A stretch of 64,000 nucleotides of DNA from Lethocerus indicus (Eukaryota; Arthropoda; Insecta; Hemiptera; Belostomatidae), in assembly GCA_019843655.1 (NCBI GenBank), contig JACDQD010000009.1:24790161-24854160 (forward strand). Reading direction: 5' to 3'. A program made the translations under genes and the position numbers. This document shows positions 35,823-46,569 of the stretch, piece by piece (the stretch's first letter is position 1; every line of letters begins with the position of its first letter). Under the pieces are notes generated by a model. That model saw only the letters and a program-made list of their open reading frames with translations, was not told the origin of the DNA and ran no database searches.

Positions 35823-36167
35823 GTCTCCATTCGACTACGAAACAATTGCTAAAAGTTCAATAATATCATGGAAAAACTATCGTTAATTTCACTCCGATTA
35901 ACGTTTGCCGCGCAATACAAACGAGTACCGGATATAGAGTGGGTTTTTGCCAACAGGGGACGTAGGTAAGGCGCCCGGATCGGAATATGGAGGACGAGGG
36001 GGGACAATAAAGTGGTTCCCGGTATCGGACGACGTCCGGTTAATTACAGGATGTGCGTCCAGACGACACGCCGGTTAATTATTCACGCCTTATAACCAAC
36101 TTCTGCTTACGTATAGGCTCCGTTCGCAACGTTACGAGGCCGACTTTCCGTCTCAGGAATCCGCTGA
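35823..36167. other. Unassigned sequence
   Basis: No gene, RNA or transposon end recognised. Confidence 0.5.
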
Positions 36168-37047
36168 TAAAAGTGGAAACAGTTCAAAAAAAGGGGTTAA
36201 CGTACCAGTTTTGTGGATCTGCGAGGGGTTGGAATACCGTAGGTTCGCGGTGTTTCCGTCTCCTCTCGCTGGTCTGGTCTTTTGCTAGACCGGGGTTTCG
36301 GCCGCTCGCCATCTTCAGTAGCGCTGTGTCAGTCACTGTCGGCACTTTGGACGCTTTTCAGGCATCCTCACTGCACTGTCACTGTCGCCCAGTGAAAGTG
36401 TCGCAACACAGCGCTACTGAAGATGGCGAGCGGCCGAAACCGGTCTAGCTGAAGGCCAAACCAGCGAGAGGAGACAGAAACACCACGAACCTACGGTTAT
36501 AACGGTAACATTCGGACGCGTTATCCAATTTTATAATTGAACTTGCCGGCCGATTTTACTTGAAGGCTTCAAGTAGTAAAATGGAATAAGTTTAGACTAG
36601 GAAAGTTGACGGGTTGAAATTTAGCTTCTCACTGCAAAGTGTCAAAGTGACTAACAATACCGCTACTGAAGATAGCGAAAGACCAAACCAGCGAGGAGAC
36701 AGAAACACCACAAAACCTACGGTATTCCAATCTTTTGATAGACCGGTTTCGGCCGCTCGCCATCTTCTCAGTAGCCCTGTGTTAGTCACTGTCGGCACTT
36801 TTGATGTTTTTTGGGCATCCTCACTTTTACTGTTACTTTCACTTGTACTGTCTACAGCACATCCGAAGTGCCGACAGTGACTAACACAGCGCTACTGAAG
36901 ATGGCGAGCGGCCGAAACCGGTCTAGCGAAAGACCAAACCTCAGCGAGAGGAGACAGAAACACCGCGAACCTACGGTATTCCAACCCCTCGCAGACCACA
37001 AAACAGTTATTTTAAACCTTTTTTGAATTGTTTCCACTTTTATTAGC
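36168..37047. mobile_element. Two head-to-head foldback copies inside an inverted flank
   Basis: A minus-orientation copy (36203-36496, tail outward at left) and a plus-orientation copy (36634-37016, tail outward at right) are separated by about 140 bp of other sequence. The plus copy lacks much of its first arm (GATAGCGAAAGACCAAACCA in place of a full arm) and appears to carry three arm segments. Outside the tails, about 35-45 bp of flank match each other in inverse (GCTRATAAAAGTGGAAACAR, then TTCAAAAAAGG). No 12-bp direct repeat was found for either copy. Confidence 0.88.
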
Positions 37048-37908
37048 TGAGAAAACCGAGGGAACGCGTCGGGTCTAAATTTTATAGACCAGTTGAATCG
37101 AATTAAAACCCCTTAAAAAAAACTCCCTCTTAATACGAATTCAGTGAACATACTGGACTTATAAGTTGGCTTCCGAAAATATCATTATGAAATTTAAATA
37201 CTTGCGGTTTGGGTGAGGGCTAGAAATGGTCCTGTGTTTAAATTTTCCTCGGGACGAGCACCTTGAATTCCCGGATTTTTCACGATCCCGCTATAAAGTT
37301 ACGGGATGACTGGAAATTCAGAATCGGCAGTGATCGCATCGCGTAGGCTGTTTTCCTCGGTTTGTTCCCAGGAAATATTTCCCAACAGCGCTGACAATCG
37401 ACGGATACTTCGGATTGAGATTGTGTTGCGGTCACCGCAGTGAAGCGGTGATTTCACATGACGAACCACATGACAACGCCTGACTGATATTATGCAAATT
37501 TGCCGGAGAGGCGTCAATAGAAACGGGCGTCGAAAACCAAAATAAAACCGAATGAAGGATATTAATTTCGATTATTTTCATACAGCGGGAAAGGCGTTAA
37601 CACGAGAGAATTTTGAAAAAACAAAATTGCCAGCTCGATCTCGCATAAATTACAGACAGTGATCGATTATCCTATCATTTAAATCCGGATTGAGGCAGAA
37701 AGTAGACCACAGTTATCAGGCATAAAACGAATTGTTCCAAACTATCCTGAGGACATTATACTTCATAATTTTAAATAAATCTTATACTAGTAATAACGCA
37801 ATATAATAACAACAGGATCCTGTCTTGAAATATGAAATTTATTATTTATGAATATGCAGTAAGTGAACAATTATTTTGAGGAAAATCTCCTTATATGGAC
37901 GGCAGATA
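37048..37908. other. Unassigned AT-rich sequence
   Basis: No gene or transposon end recognised. Confidence 0.5.
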
Positions 37909-38272
37909 TTAGTCAGTAATACCGTAGGTTCTGTCAGGGTCTTTGCTAGACCGGTTTCGGCCGCTCGCCATCTTCAGTAGCGCTGTGTTACTGTCACTGC
38001 CGGCACTTTGGATGTTTTCCTGGGGCACACTCACTTGTGCTACTGAAGATGGCGAGCAGCCGATACAAGTGACAGTGACAGAGTGCAGTGAGGACGCCCT
38101 CGAAAACATCAAAGTGCCGACAGTGACTAACACGCTACTGAAGATGGCGAGCAGCCGAAACCGGTCTAGCGAAAGACCAAACCTCACCGAGAGGAGGACA
38201 GAAACACCACGAACCTAAGGCATTCCAACCCATCGCAGACCACAAAACAGGTATATTAATTTAGTCAGTAAT
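37909..38272 (+). mobile_element. Foldback copy with 12-bp target duplication and rearranged centre
   Basis: The 5' end CCGTAGGTTCTGTCAGGGTC lacks about 25 bp of the usual first arm. The centre carries an extra arm fragment (TGCTACTGAAGATGGCGAGC at about 38038). The right arm and complete tail (CATCGCAGACCACAAAACAG, GTATATTAAT) follow. The direct repeat TTAGTCAGTAAT is at 37909-37920 and 38261-38272: exactly 12 of 12. Confidence 0.92.
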
Positions 38273-40815
38273 TTTCCTGACCATATTGCGAGTAATTAAT
38301 AATGAAACGCTGCAATTAAGTCTGTAAAAGCGTGAGTTACTAAAATTGTGGTTTTTTAGCGTGTTTCCTTCTCCGCAAGGCCATAATCTCAGTGACCGTA
38401 CCCTGGGGGGTGTATATTGTTAATGCTTTGGTACTTGGCGGGAAGCTTTTTTTTTATTGTTATGCGTAGGTGTACACCCGTACCCAGGCATCCACTGCAA
38501 TGTGGTGGAGAAAATCGTACGAATTATGAAATGACGGTTGATGAAATTATACGTAAACCGGAAGGCGGCGGTAAACGAAATTTCGAATCGAATGAACTGA
38601 AATATTCGTATTCCCGAAAGTATATCGAGAAAAGTTGTAGTTCGCAACAAGATACGGGTTTCGAAAGTGTCCGACGTTAAGTGAAAAAATGGCCGAGATC
38701 GATAGTTAAGGAACAAAGAGAAATTTGAAATGGGTCGACTCGAAAATGACTGCCTCGTAAATAGAGCCGGTCAGAAAAGCGACAACCTTGTAAAGGTCAG
38801 AGGTCGGATAAAACTTCAGGTACAGAGAAGTGTCTCAAACAAGTTCTGTCGACGGGTAAAAACATTATTATTAAATCTTAAACGGAGCTGAAAAAAAAAT
38901 ATATATATGGGCACGTTTTCACTCGCTATAATCACAGGCTGGCTAAGAAAAATTACAGGGAACTGAGAGAGAGACAGAGAAAAGTGATTTACTATAACTT
39001 CTTAGATACATATAATCGTATTATAAATGAATAACAGAAACGCAATGTTTAATTCAGTGGTTAATCAGTAAGGCATGAGGGACCGAATCCTGATGAAATA
39101 AAGATTTATTGAATTGATTTTTTTTATTTCTAATATAATATGACAACCTACAACCCCCCCCCCCCCATGTTGGTCTAACTTATATAGAATTTATCCGATT
39201 TAACGCCTAATGATTGGACATTAAAAATGTCTTCAAATTGTTAAATGTTGAAGGTTTCGTTGATTACTATGTAGACTTGGAAAGAGGACAACCGCTATAG
39301 TCCAGCAGCTCTAACAAGGTTGAAAATGAATCATAATCTACGTCAGTTTCCAGTGTCACTCTGTTATTCATTGTATCATTATCTTTCGGTTGGATTAATT
39401 GCAATTTATTGACTTTCAAGTGCGTGAGAGAGAGAGAGAGAGAAAGACATCGATGACTGACCAATGGAAACATTATTTAAATTTATCGAAACTTATCAAT
39501 ATTGATCGTAAGCCTAACGAACTGAAAAATCTAAACGCCCTAAACTAAATTATATCTTAGTGTTTCTTCAACATACTTAACTTCTTGACAAGATATCGCA
39601 GTATTTCAGTATTGAATGCTCAACGGAAAACCTTCTCACTTAATCTCTGCCGGTTGCCCAAACAAATAGTATATTTACGACATGTTCGCGCTGTGCGTAC
39701 TTTAATCGTCCGAATACGAGACATTCAGTGAGAATATACAGGCGGAAAATATACAGGAAAGTTGTTGTCTGGATAGTTGAAACCAAGACGGGTGTAAAAA
39801 GCGGTTTTTTAGACAAAAATCGTGTCTAAAAAGCGGTCATTTTTCCATCCGCCAATTCACCGTTTTGTCCTCCTGTGTATATATAATATAAAAGGATGTT
39901 TCAAAATGATGTGTTCCAAAGAAAATGGCCTTCAGTCTGTACAGTTACATCCGCAAGACGGGGATAATGGGCAATAAGAAAAGGCTGTGATTCCATCGCT
40001 TAGCCATTTTTCTCAATTCATTCTCAAGAAATATTCATTTCCCGACAGCTGGAGATATAGTGTCACTGTTGCTAGTATAACGACGAGGTCCACTACTTAA
40101 GGTGAAGGAAAGCCAAAATCCTAATCTAATTGTACACAGTGTGCCATAATCGTCCAGAGAAAATATACAACTGAAGAAGGTGATATTTTATTTCGATCAG
40201 CCGTTAATTTGACGGCCTTTAAAGAATATTCTACAGGTGGCAGGAAAAATAAATTGAAACAGTACCATTGGGATACTGAAGCGGATCTTCCATTTTTGGC
40301 AGTACCGAGCGAATACAAGTGGAATTTATTTAACGAACGTGCACAGCCCGTATATACTCGGGAGGCTGGCGTTATCTCGCCGGCCACACGGTGAATACAA
40401 ATAATTCATACAATATTTGACAACTTATGGCTGTTTATTATAGAATGTTTTCGGATCAGCTCGAATAAGGGGCGTCTATATGTTCTCGAATTCCGGCGTT
40501 AGTTTCAAGGTTTATACGTCGGGCCCTTGGGGCTAAATACGCGGCGAACTCATTTAAATAGGTCGCCGCCCCCCCCTCCCTTAAAATATATTTGCCCCTG
40601 CGGTATAAATCATAAGCGGACTGAGATTAATGTAAAAGCAACAACCTAATTGCGGACTTATCTCTGACCGATTTGAATCTCCAATAATTGCAGGTTCCAG
40701 ACGATAATTGAAATTAATTTCAAACTCATTAAACGCGTTGTAAAACGAAATAGTAATAACGGATAATTAAATATTATCTTAAGACACTGTTCACGAATAT
40801 ATACCGATCATAATC
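38273..40815. other. Unassigned AT-rich sequence
   Basis: Poly-C run near 39155-39167 and a (GA)n run near 39424-39444. Short frames only. No gene or transposon end recognised. Confidence 0.5.
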
Positions 40816-41100
40816 GTAGGTTCGTGGTGTTTCTGTCTCCTCTCGCCGGTTTGCTCTTTCGCTAGACCGGTTTCGGCCGCTCGCCGTCTTCAGTAGCGCT
40901 GCGTTTTTAGCCACTGTCGGCACTTTGGATGTTTTTCGGGTATTCTCACTGCACTATCACTGTCACCTGTACTGTCTACAGTACGTCCAAAGTGCCAAAG
41001 TGATTAACACCGCTACTGAAGATAGCAAAAGACCAAACCTCGGCGAGAGGAGACAGAAACACCACGAACCTACGGTATTCCACTGAACGGGTATATTAAA
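40816..41100 (+). mobile_element. Foldback copy, diverged right arm
   Basis: Left arm from GTAGGTTCGTGGTG to ACTTTGGATG; centre with TGTACTGTCTACAGTACGTC; right arm missing part of its middle (GAAGATAGCAAAAGACCAAA); then CACCACGAACCTACGG and a shortened tail (TATTCCACTGAACGGGTATA). No clear 12-bp duplication was found. The arm deletion matches that in the copies at 36.6 and 50.6 kb, indicating a sub-lineage. Confidence 0.88.
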
Positions 41101-41237
41101 ATAATGAAAATTGTTGTTGCATCGATATAATATCTCGATATATACCGTCAAACAGCCATAAAAGCCATCTTGTTCGCCGGCTGTTTCCACTACTGAGCGC
41201 GAAAGATTCATCTTGCCTGGAGTTTATAATAAACGTT

Positions 41238-41516
41238 CACGATATACGGCCTGTTCCAGTTAGCTCTATTATCTTTATTATTTCATTTAATAGTTCAGAA
41301 AACTTCCTCGACCCAATAGTGAAGCCAACTGGTCCTGATTTAGGTTTTAGCTCCGGTTTGGTTTTCACGACTGGCATCTTTTATTGGACATCATTCCGAG
41401 TTTGGGCGAATGTCGAGCCGGCGGAACGTGAAAAGAGAGTCCGAACGGCTTTTTAACTGTTCGGCATTTATAAGTGTCCGTATATAAAAATGACAAATCG
41501 ATGGGCGAAAAAAGAG
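41238..41516 (+). repeat. Left arm of a 3.4-kb-span inverted repeat, unknown family
   Basis: About 280 bp that recurs in inverse at 44265-44609 at roughly 80-90% identity by eye, excluding insertions (for example TTCATTTAATAGTTCAGAAA, TTAGCTCCGGTTTGGTTTTC, AATCGATGGGCGAAAAAAGA). There is no ORF conserved between arms and no recognised terminus. Confidence 0.85.
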
Positions 41517-41922
41517 TGGAGTTTATACATTTCCGAATATTAAATAAGGAAATAATTAAAATCCCGCGGCCAATTGTCAGGCGGTAACTGAAATAAAAGC
41601 GCCGTGGTAACAATATTAAATTGGCATCCAGTGTTAGGCCTGTATTCTAAATTCATAGGCTGAATGAATGTTGGTTTTTTCCGGCTGTGTATGGCGATGG
41701 TTGTGTGTAATTTGGCCGTCGGTTGTGGTGGTGCGACATTGGTGAGGCCACATACGCTCAGTATGCTGGTCACGGCAGCGTCTTCCGAGCCATCACTCAG
41801 TCTTGCCAACACACGTGTTCACCGGCTCTCTACCTTCTTAGTGTCCCCACCCCCACCCCGTACTGAGGGTACGTCTCCCTCGTACGCCCAAACCTCGTCT
41901 CCAAAACCTCAACTGGCTCCCG

Positions 41923-41957
<35 letters not shown>

Positions 41958-42065
41958 GGGATCCTCGAAGGTGTCCCATTCCCCAGCTAACGGAGGAAGA
42001 TCTCGTCCTACCGTAACCACCGTACCTGCCATACGAGCAGGTGACTCTAAATATAAATACCAGCT
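41517..42065. other. Unassigned sequence with (CT)n
   Basis: A (CT)n run lies at 41932-41957. A 108-codon plus frame (41664-41990) runs into it, has a hydrophobic start and no domain; it is not called. Confidence 0.5.
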
Positions 42066-42110
42066 GTAGGTTCGTGGTGTTTCTGTCTCCTCTCGCTGGT
42101 TTGGTCTTTT
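42066..42110 (+). mobile_element. Foldback 5'-end fragment abutting a satellite
   Basis: First 45 bp of the family (GTAGGTTCGTGGTGTTTCTG to TTGGTCTTTT), broken precisely where the satellite at 42111 starts. Confidence 0.88.
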
Positions 42111-42498
42111 ACAAAAAAATGAGATTTTTAGGCCCGAAATCGGCCTAATCCGGGACTCGAGTTCCAATCAGCCAAGTTGGCTACGGTGATTTCCTTTTTC
42201 CTAAAAAAATGCGGTTTTTAGGCCCGAAAATGAGTTTTTGAGGCCGAAAATCGGCCCAAAAATGCGGTGTTTAGGCCGAAAATCGGCCCAAAAATCCAGT
42301 TTTTATGTCGGCCTAAGAATGCGATTTTTAGGCCCTAAATCGGCCAAAACATGAGGTTTTTGGGCGCGAAATTGGCTCAGAAATGCGGTTTTTAAGCCCA
42401 AAAATGAGGTTTTAGGCCCGAAATCGGCCTAATAATGCGGTTTTCAGGACCAGAAATTCGGTTTTTAGGAGTAAAATCGGCCCAAAAATGCGGTTTTG
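42111..42498. repeat. Degenerate tandem repeat, GGCCCGAAATCGGCC type
   Basis: About ten variable units of 25-33 bp built from a short palindrome-like core (GGCCCGAAATCGGCCC) and a spacer AAAAATGCGGTTTTTA or AAAATGAGGTTTTTA. One 70-bp stretch in the second unit is unrelated. No copy of this satellite occurs elsewhere in the window. Confidence 0.9.
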
Positions 42499-42774
42499 AA
42501 TACAGATCTTATAACAGATCAATATGGTAATATAAAGTTCCTACTAAAGTCTGCTTTAAAACCGCGAAAGGCCTTGATAAATACAAAAAGTCAATAATTG
42601 TAGCATAATATAAGAATTATTTTATAACATTATTGACGGTGATGACATATACTTGCGGTACTTAATAGGTTGATTTGGTCAATGAAACTTACCGGGAAGA
42701 AAAAAAATTCTATTTGGAGGTTTTGAATAATTTAAACGATTCCCTATTCTACGACGCGCACAGTAAATATTCGA
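42499..42774. other. Unassigned AT-rich sequence
   Basis: Nothing recognisable. Confidence 0.5.
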
Positions 42775-43077
42775 AGTATATTAGTGATGTCTCCTCTCGC
42801 TGGTTTGGTCTTTTGATAGACCGGTTTCGGCCGCTCGCCATCATCAGTAGCGCTGTGTTAGGGCATCCTTACTGCACTGTTACTTTCACTTGTACTGTCT
42901 ACAGCACATCCAAAGTGCCGACAGTGACAGTAACACAGCGCTACTGAAGATGGCGAGCGGCCGAAACCCCGGTCTAGCAAAAGACCAAACCTCAGCTAGA
43001 GGAGCAGAACTCCGAGGAACCTACGGTATTCCGACCCCTCGCATACCACAAAACAGGTATATTAAAAAATATTAATG
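42775..43077 (+). mobile_element. Foldback copy, 5'-truncated
   Basis: Starts in the first arm at TGATGTCTCCTCTCGCTGG, with the centre shortened to GGGCATCCTTACTGCACTGT. The right arm and tail (CGCATACCACAAAACAGGTA) are complete. A possible degraded 12-bp duplication (42775-42786 and 43066-43077) matches at only 9 of 12 AT-rich positions, so it is not counted as support. Confidence 0.87.
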
Positions 43078-44264
43078 TTCCCCACTAAGTTCCTGTAAAT
43101 TAATTGATTTTGGTTGAGAAGAAGAAATAATCGAAACGAAATGAACTCAGTTTCTGCTGACTGAAAATTTGGGCACGAATTCAATATATTCCGTTTCTAA
43201 GATAATCGTCGCGATATCAGGACGAATAGTTCTGAAGGACATATGTAACCTTAACTGATGAGTTCAAGTGACTGGAATTTTACAAATCCATTTATTATAG
43301 ATTACAATTTCATAATTATTACAGGAATTGTCGAACAGCGCGGTACTGAATTTCCAAAAATAGCCGTTATATTGCGAATATAGCGGAGGGTGACAAAATA
43401 ACTATTCCCGCTGCCAACCGTTCTCAAAATAAATAATCACTGTAAGTTTAGCGAATAACTGGAACGAATTCAACCTGTCCCAGAACCGTTTGAATTTATT
43501 CGTCTGCAACTGACTGGTGAATTTAAATGGACCGAGATAAGGGCCTTTCGTTACAAATAACTTGGTGAATAAAAGGCGAAAATAAACTATCCTAACAAAA
43601 ATGTGGCGATAAATTCCAGGAAACCTTTATATATATATATATATATATATAGACTGTATCCTACGTGCTCCGCCGAGTACCAACTCGCCGTTTTAACAAA
43701 TAAAAGGATGCTTTACAAAGCTCTGCACAAAGTACTTTGACAGTAACACTAATTCAGTTAGCCCATTAATAACATCTATAGGTAGTAACACAACGTTCGC
43801 CCTTAAAATTCACAAAAAAACGGAACATTTTATTCCTCTTTAACCGCGTTTGATGGTTATTTTTATATTTTCGTAGTCTCATTCTCGTTTTTTTTATTTC
43901 GATAAGACATCCTCTGAGAAAATTGCAAATAGTGGTGCAATATAAATTACAAGTGTCAGTTAAACAGGAAAAATTTGTATGGTTGAAGAGAGTAACTCCC
44001 CAACATAGATCCTAGATAATATTTTCATTAATAAAGCTATTATAAATCCGTGTATCTAAGGCTGAATGACGGTTGCTGCGGTCTTGGAGTGGACTTATTT
44101 GTACGGAGTATTTTCGGAACTGTTCTTGAATTGTACTCTTGAAATCGAGAACATTGTCCAAAAGGAAGTTGTCGGCCGATACTCGTAAAATCGTGTTTGT
44201 CGGACTCATTAGTTAAGTACACCGGAAAGCCGGATAAGGCAAGACGGGCTTTGGCTTTAAGCCG
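43078..44264. other. Unassigned AT-rich sequence
   Basis: Contains a (TA)n run at about 43629-43651. No gene or transposon end recognised. Confidence 0.5.
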
Positions 44265-44609
44265 GCTCTTTTTTCGCCCATCGATTTGTTACTATTTACG
44301 ATGTCGTAGATCTGTCATTTTTATACGGACACTTCAAATAGCCGAACCGCGTTATAAATACCGAACAGTTTTAAAAAGCCGTTCGGACTTTCTTTTCACG
44401 TTCCACCGGCTCTACATTAGCCGAAGCTCGAATGATGTCCAATAAAAGATGCCTTTCGTGAAAACCAAACCGGAGCTAAAACCTTATAGTTGGCTTCACT
44501 AGTCGTCGGGGAAGTTTTCTGAACTATTAAATGAAATAATAAAGATAATGGAGCTAACTGCAATTTCCCCCCACCCCCAACACCACAGTCACAGGCCGTA
44601 TATCGTAAA
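44265..44609 (-). repeat. Right arm of the inverted repeat with 41238-41516
   Basis: The reverse complement of 41238-41516 with about 65 extra bases in several insertions, including a C-rich stretch near 44568-44581. Similarity stops near GGCTCTTTTTTCGCCCAT on one side and ACAGGCCGTATATCGT on the other. Confidence 0.85.
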
Positions 44610-44967
44610 CTCGGTACTATTTACAGCATTCCTTTATCGTTCCGGAATATTAAAATTTAATCGGTCGCAACTTTTAATTTTCATTTATTGGAGCCGCGGA
44701 AAAATGTTAATTATACAAAAATTAGCCACGGAATATTATTTACCGAATATGTACACTCCGAATTCGTTGAAACAATAGTTTCATAAATATCGGTTGGGAG
44801 TCCCGTTACCGTTTATGTTTCTTTATAGAACAATCCCCTTATTAACACTTTTCCTGCCTTGTCCGAAAGTGAAAGTTGCTCACTCGTCAGAGCGAGCGAT
44901 TTGCATTCGTTAAAGTGTTGCATTAATCGGACGAGGATCGGCCCCACAATTGTAGGGCGAGAAGAGG

Positions 44968-45352
44968 ATGAAAGTGGAAAATTTCTATTGGATCGGCGCA
45001 GTTTCCTTTTTAATCTGCATCATCACAAAAGGGCCGACACACAACTCTACTGTACGGGACCGTTGTCCGTCTTTCGCCAACCGAACGGCCGATACGGATC
45101 GGAACGTGAACGGGACCGAAAAGCGTTATGTGTTCCGTTCACCGTTTTTCACGATCCGAGGCCCCGATTGGAACGTTTTTCATCGGCCACCTCTCTCCTC
45201 GGACGTATATCTACACCGAAGAATGTGCACGAACCTTAGATCCGCTAGATCTAACGTAACGTTTCGACAGTCTGTCCAAATAGAACTGCGTAAAAAGCTC
45301 GGCCAAATTCGCCTCAGGATACTGAGGTTTTCCTTCGTACACTATTACAATC
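44968..45352 (+). CDS. Low-confidence ORF, signal-peptide-like start
   Basis: An open frame starting MKVENFYWIGAVSFLICIIT has a hydrophobic N-terminus resembling a signal peptide, then several potential N-glycosylation sequons (NST, NRT, NGT, NVT) and a few cysteines. It runs directly into the foldback element at 45353. No family is recognised, a second frame of 126 codons overlaps it, and no splice context stands out. It could be an exon of a fast-evolving secreted protein, but chance is more likely. Confidence 0.15.
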
Positions 45353-45931
45353 GCAGGTTCGTGGTGTTTCTGTCTCCTCTCGCTGGTTTGGTCTTTTGCT
45401 AGACCGGTTTCGGCCGCTCGCCATCTTCAGTAGCGCTGTGTTAGTCACTGTTGGCACTTTGGATGTGCTGTAGACAGTAACTAGGAATTGAACTTTATCC
45501 CCGAATTATCCCGATAACTTTTTCCGTTACAAGTTGAAAAGGGATCGTGTATAGGGAAATCTTTGAATCTGAGGATTTTTAGTTTAATATAACTGTTTTG
45601 TGGTCTGCGAGGGGTTGGAATAACGTAGGTTCGTGGTGTTTCTGTCTCCTCTCGCTGAGGTTTGGTCTTTTGCTAGACCGGGGTTTCGGCTGCTCGCCAT
45701 CTTCAGTAGCGCTGTGAAAGTACAAGTGAAAGTGACAGTGGGCAGTGAGGATGCCCCCCGAAAAACGTCCAAAGTGCTGACAGTGACTAACACAGCGCTA
45801 CTGAAGATGGCGGGCAGCCGAAACCGGTCTAGCAAAAGACCGAACCGGCGAGAGCAGACAGAAATACCACGAACCTACAGCAATCCAACCCCTCGCAGAC
45901 CACAAAACAGGTATATTAAACTATTATAATC
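45341..45931 (+). mobile_element. Foldback composite, nested copies with outer 12-bp duplication
   Basis: The outer boundaries carry ACTATTACAATC (45341-45352) and ACTATTATAATC (45920-45931), 11 of 12, non-extendable. Inside are a first arm (45353-45470) ending GGATGTGCTGTAGACAGTAA; about 75 bp of foreign sequence; an inverted 3' tail (45594-45625, AACTGTTTTGTGGTCTGCGA); a second arm; a loop; and the right arm with complete plus-strand tail. The inverted tail carries flanking sequence (45547-45593) matching 24441-24487. A second copy appears to have inserted into, or recombined with, the outer one. Confidence 0.88.
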
Positions 45932-46023
45932 ACTTTATAACACAAAAATTCGGTAGACAATATTACGCTTCTTTTATAATAAAATAATCCACCCTAATTT
46001 ACAGTTTTACAAAAGGTATATCC
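45932..46023. other. Short unassigned spacer
   Basis: AT-rich spacer between the foldback composite and the piggyBac-type element. Confidence 0.5.
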
Positions 46024-46569
46024 TGAACCCTTTCGCGGCGAACAGCGCCTTTGGGCGCTCAGCTATAGACGCTCACTCTCAGCGAATTTCTTTTTGAGAG
46101 CACCAAATTTGGTTCCGAAAGTTTTTGATTTCGATGTAAATCTACCAGGAATTAAAGCGAATATTGACGATAAATCGTCAATATTAGAAATCTTTCAACT
46201 TTTCTTTTCCGAAAATATGGTCGAACATATTGTAAGAGACGATTGATGGCATGGAAAAATACAACAGTGGCCGAAATGTATCGATCTTTTGCTCTGTCGA
46301 TGTTAATGTCGAGAGTAAATAAAAGTATCGATAGAAGACTATTGGTCAAGCGACGAGTTATTACGAACGGAATGTTTTCCACGAATAATGACAAAAGGCG
46401 GGTATAAATCTCTATTACAAATGGTGCACTTTCGTGATACCGATGAAACGACTAATCGAGACGCGCTAATAAAAATTCGTAGCATCGTCGACAGACTGGG
46501 AAATTCTTTTCGATCTTGCATCGGCTGCTTAGAGCCCAACTCATTTCTGAGCGGGGGGAAAGGGTTAAA
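46024..46569 (+). mobile_element. piggyBac-type non-autonomous element with both ends
   Basis: Left end TGAA (altered TTAA) followed by CCCTTTCGCGGCGAACAGCG. The right end has GGGGAAAGGG followed by TTAA at 46566-46569; the outer CCCTTT/AAAGGG bases are inverted repeats. The interior includes the same transposase pieces as at 15.8 kb: a KVFDFD start and MTKGGYKSLLQMVHFRDTDE, then ALIKIRSIVDRLGNSF. It lacks the catalytic domain. At about 540 bp it is an internally deleted element that would need an external transposase. Confidence 0.8.

Noticed and set aside
42675..43075. Potential 12-bp duplication around the 42.8-kb foldback copy
   Set aside because: Only 9 of 12 AT-rich positions match, and an equally good 9/12 match can be made with sequence near 42050, so it is not evidence.
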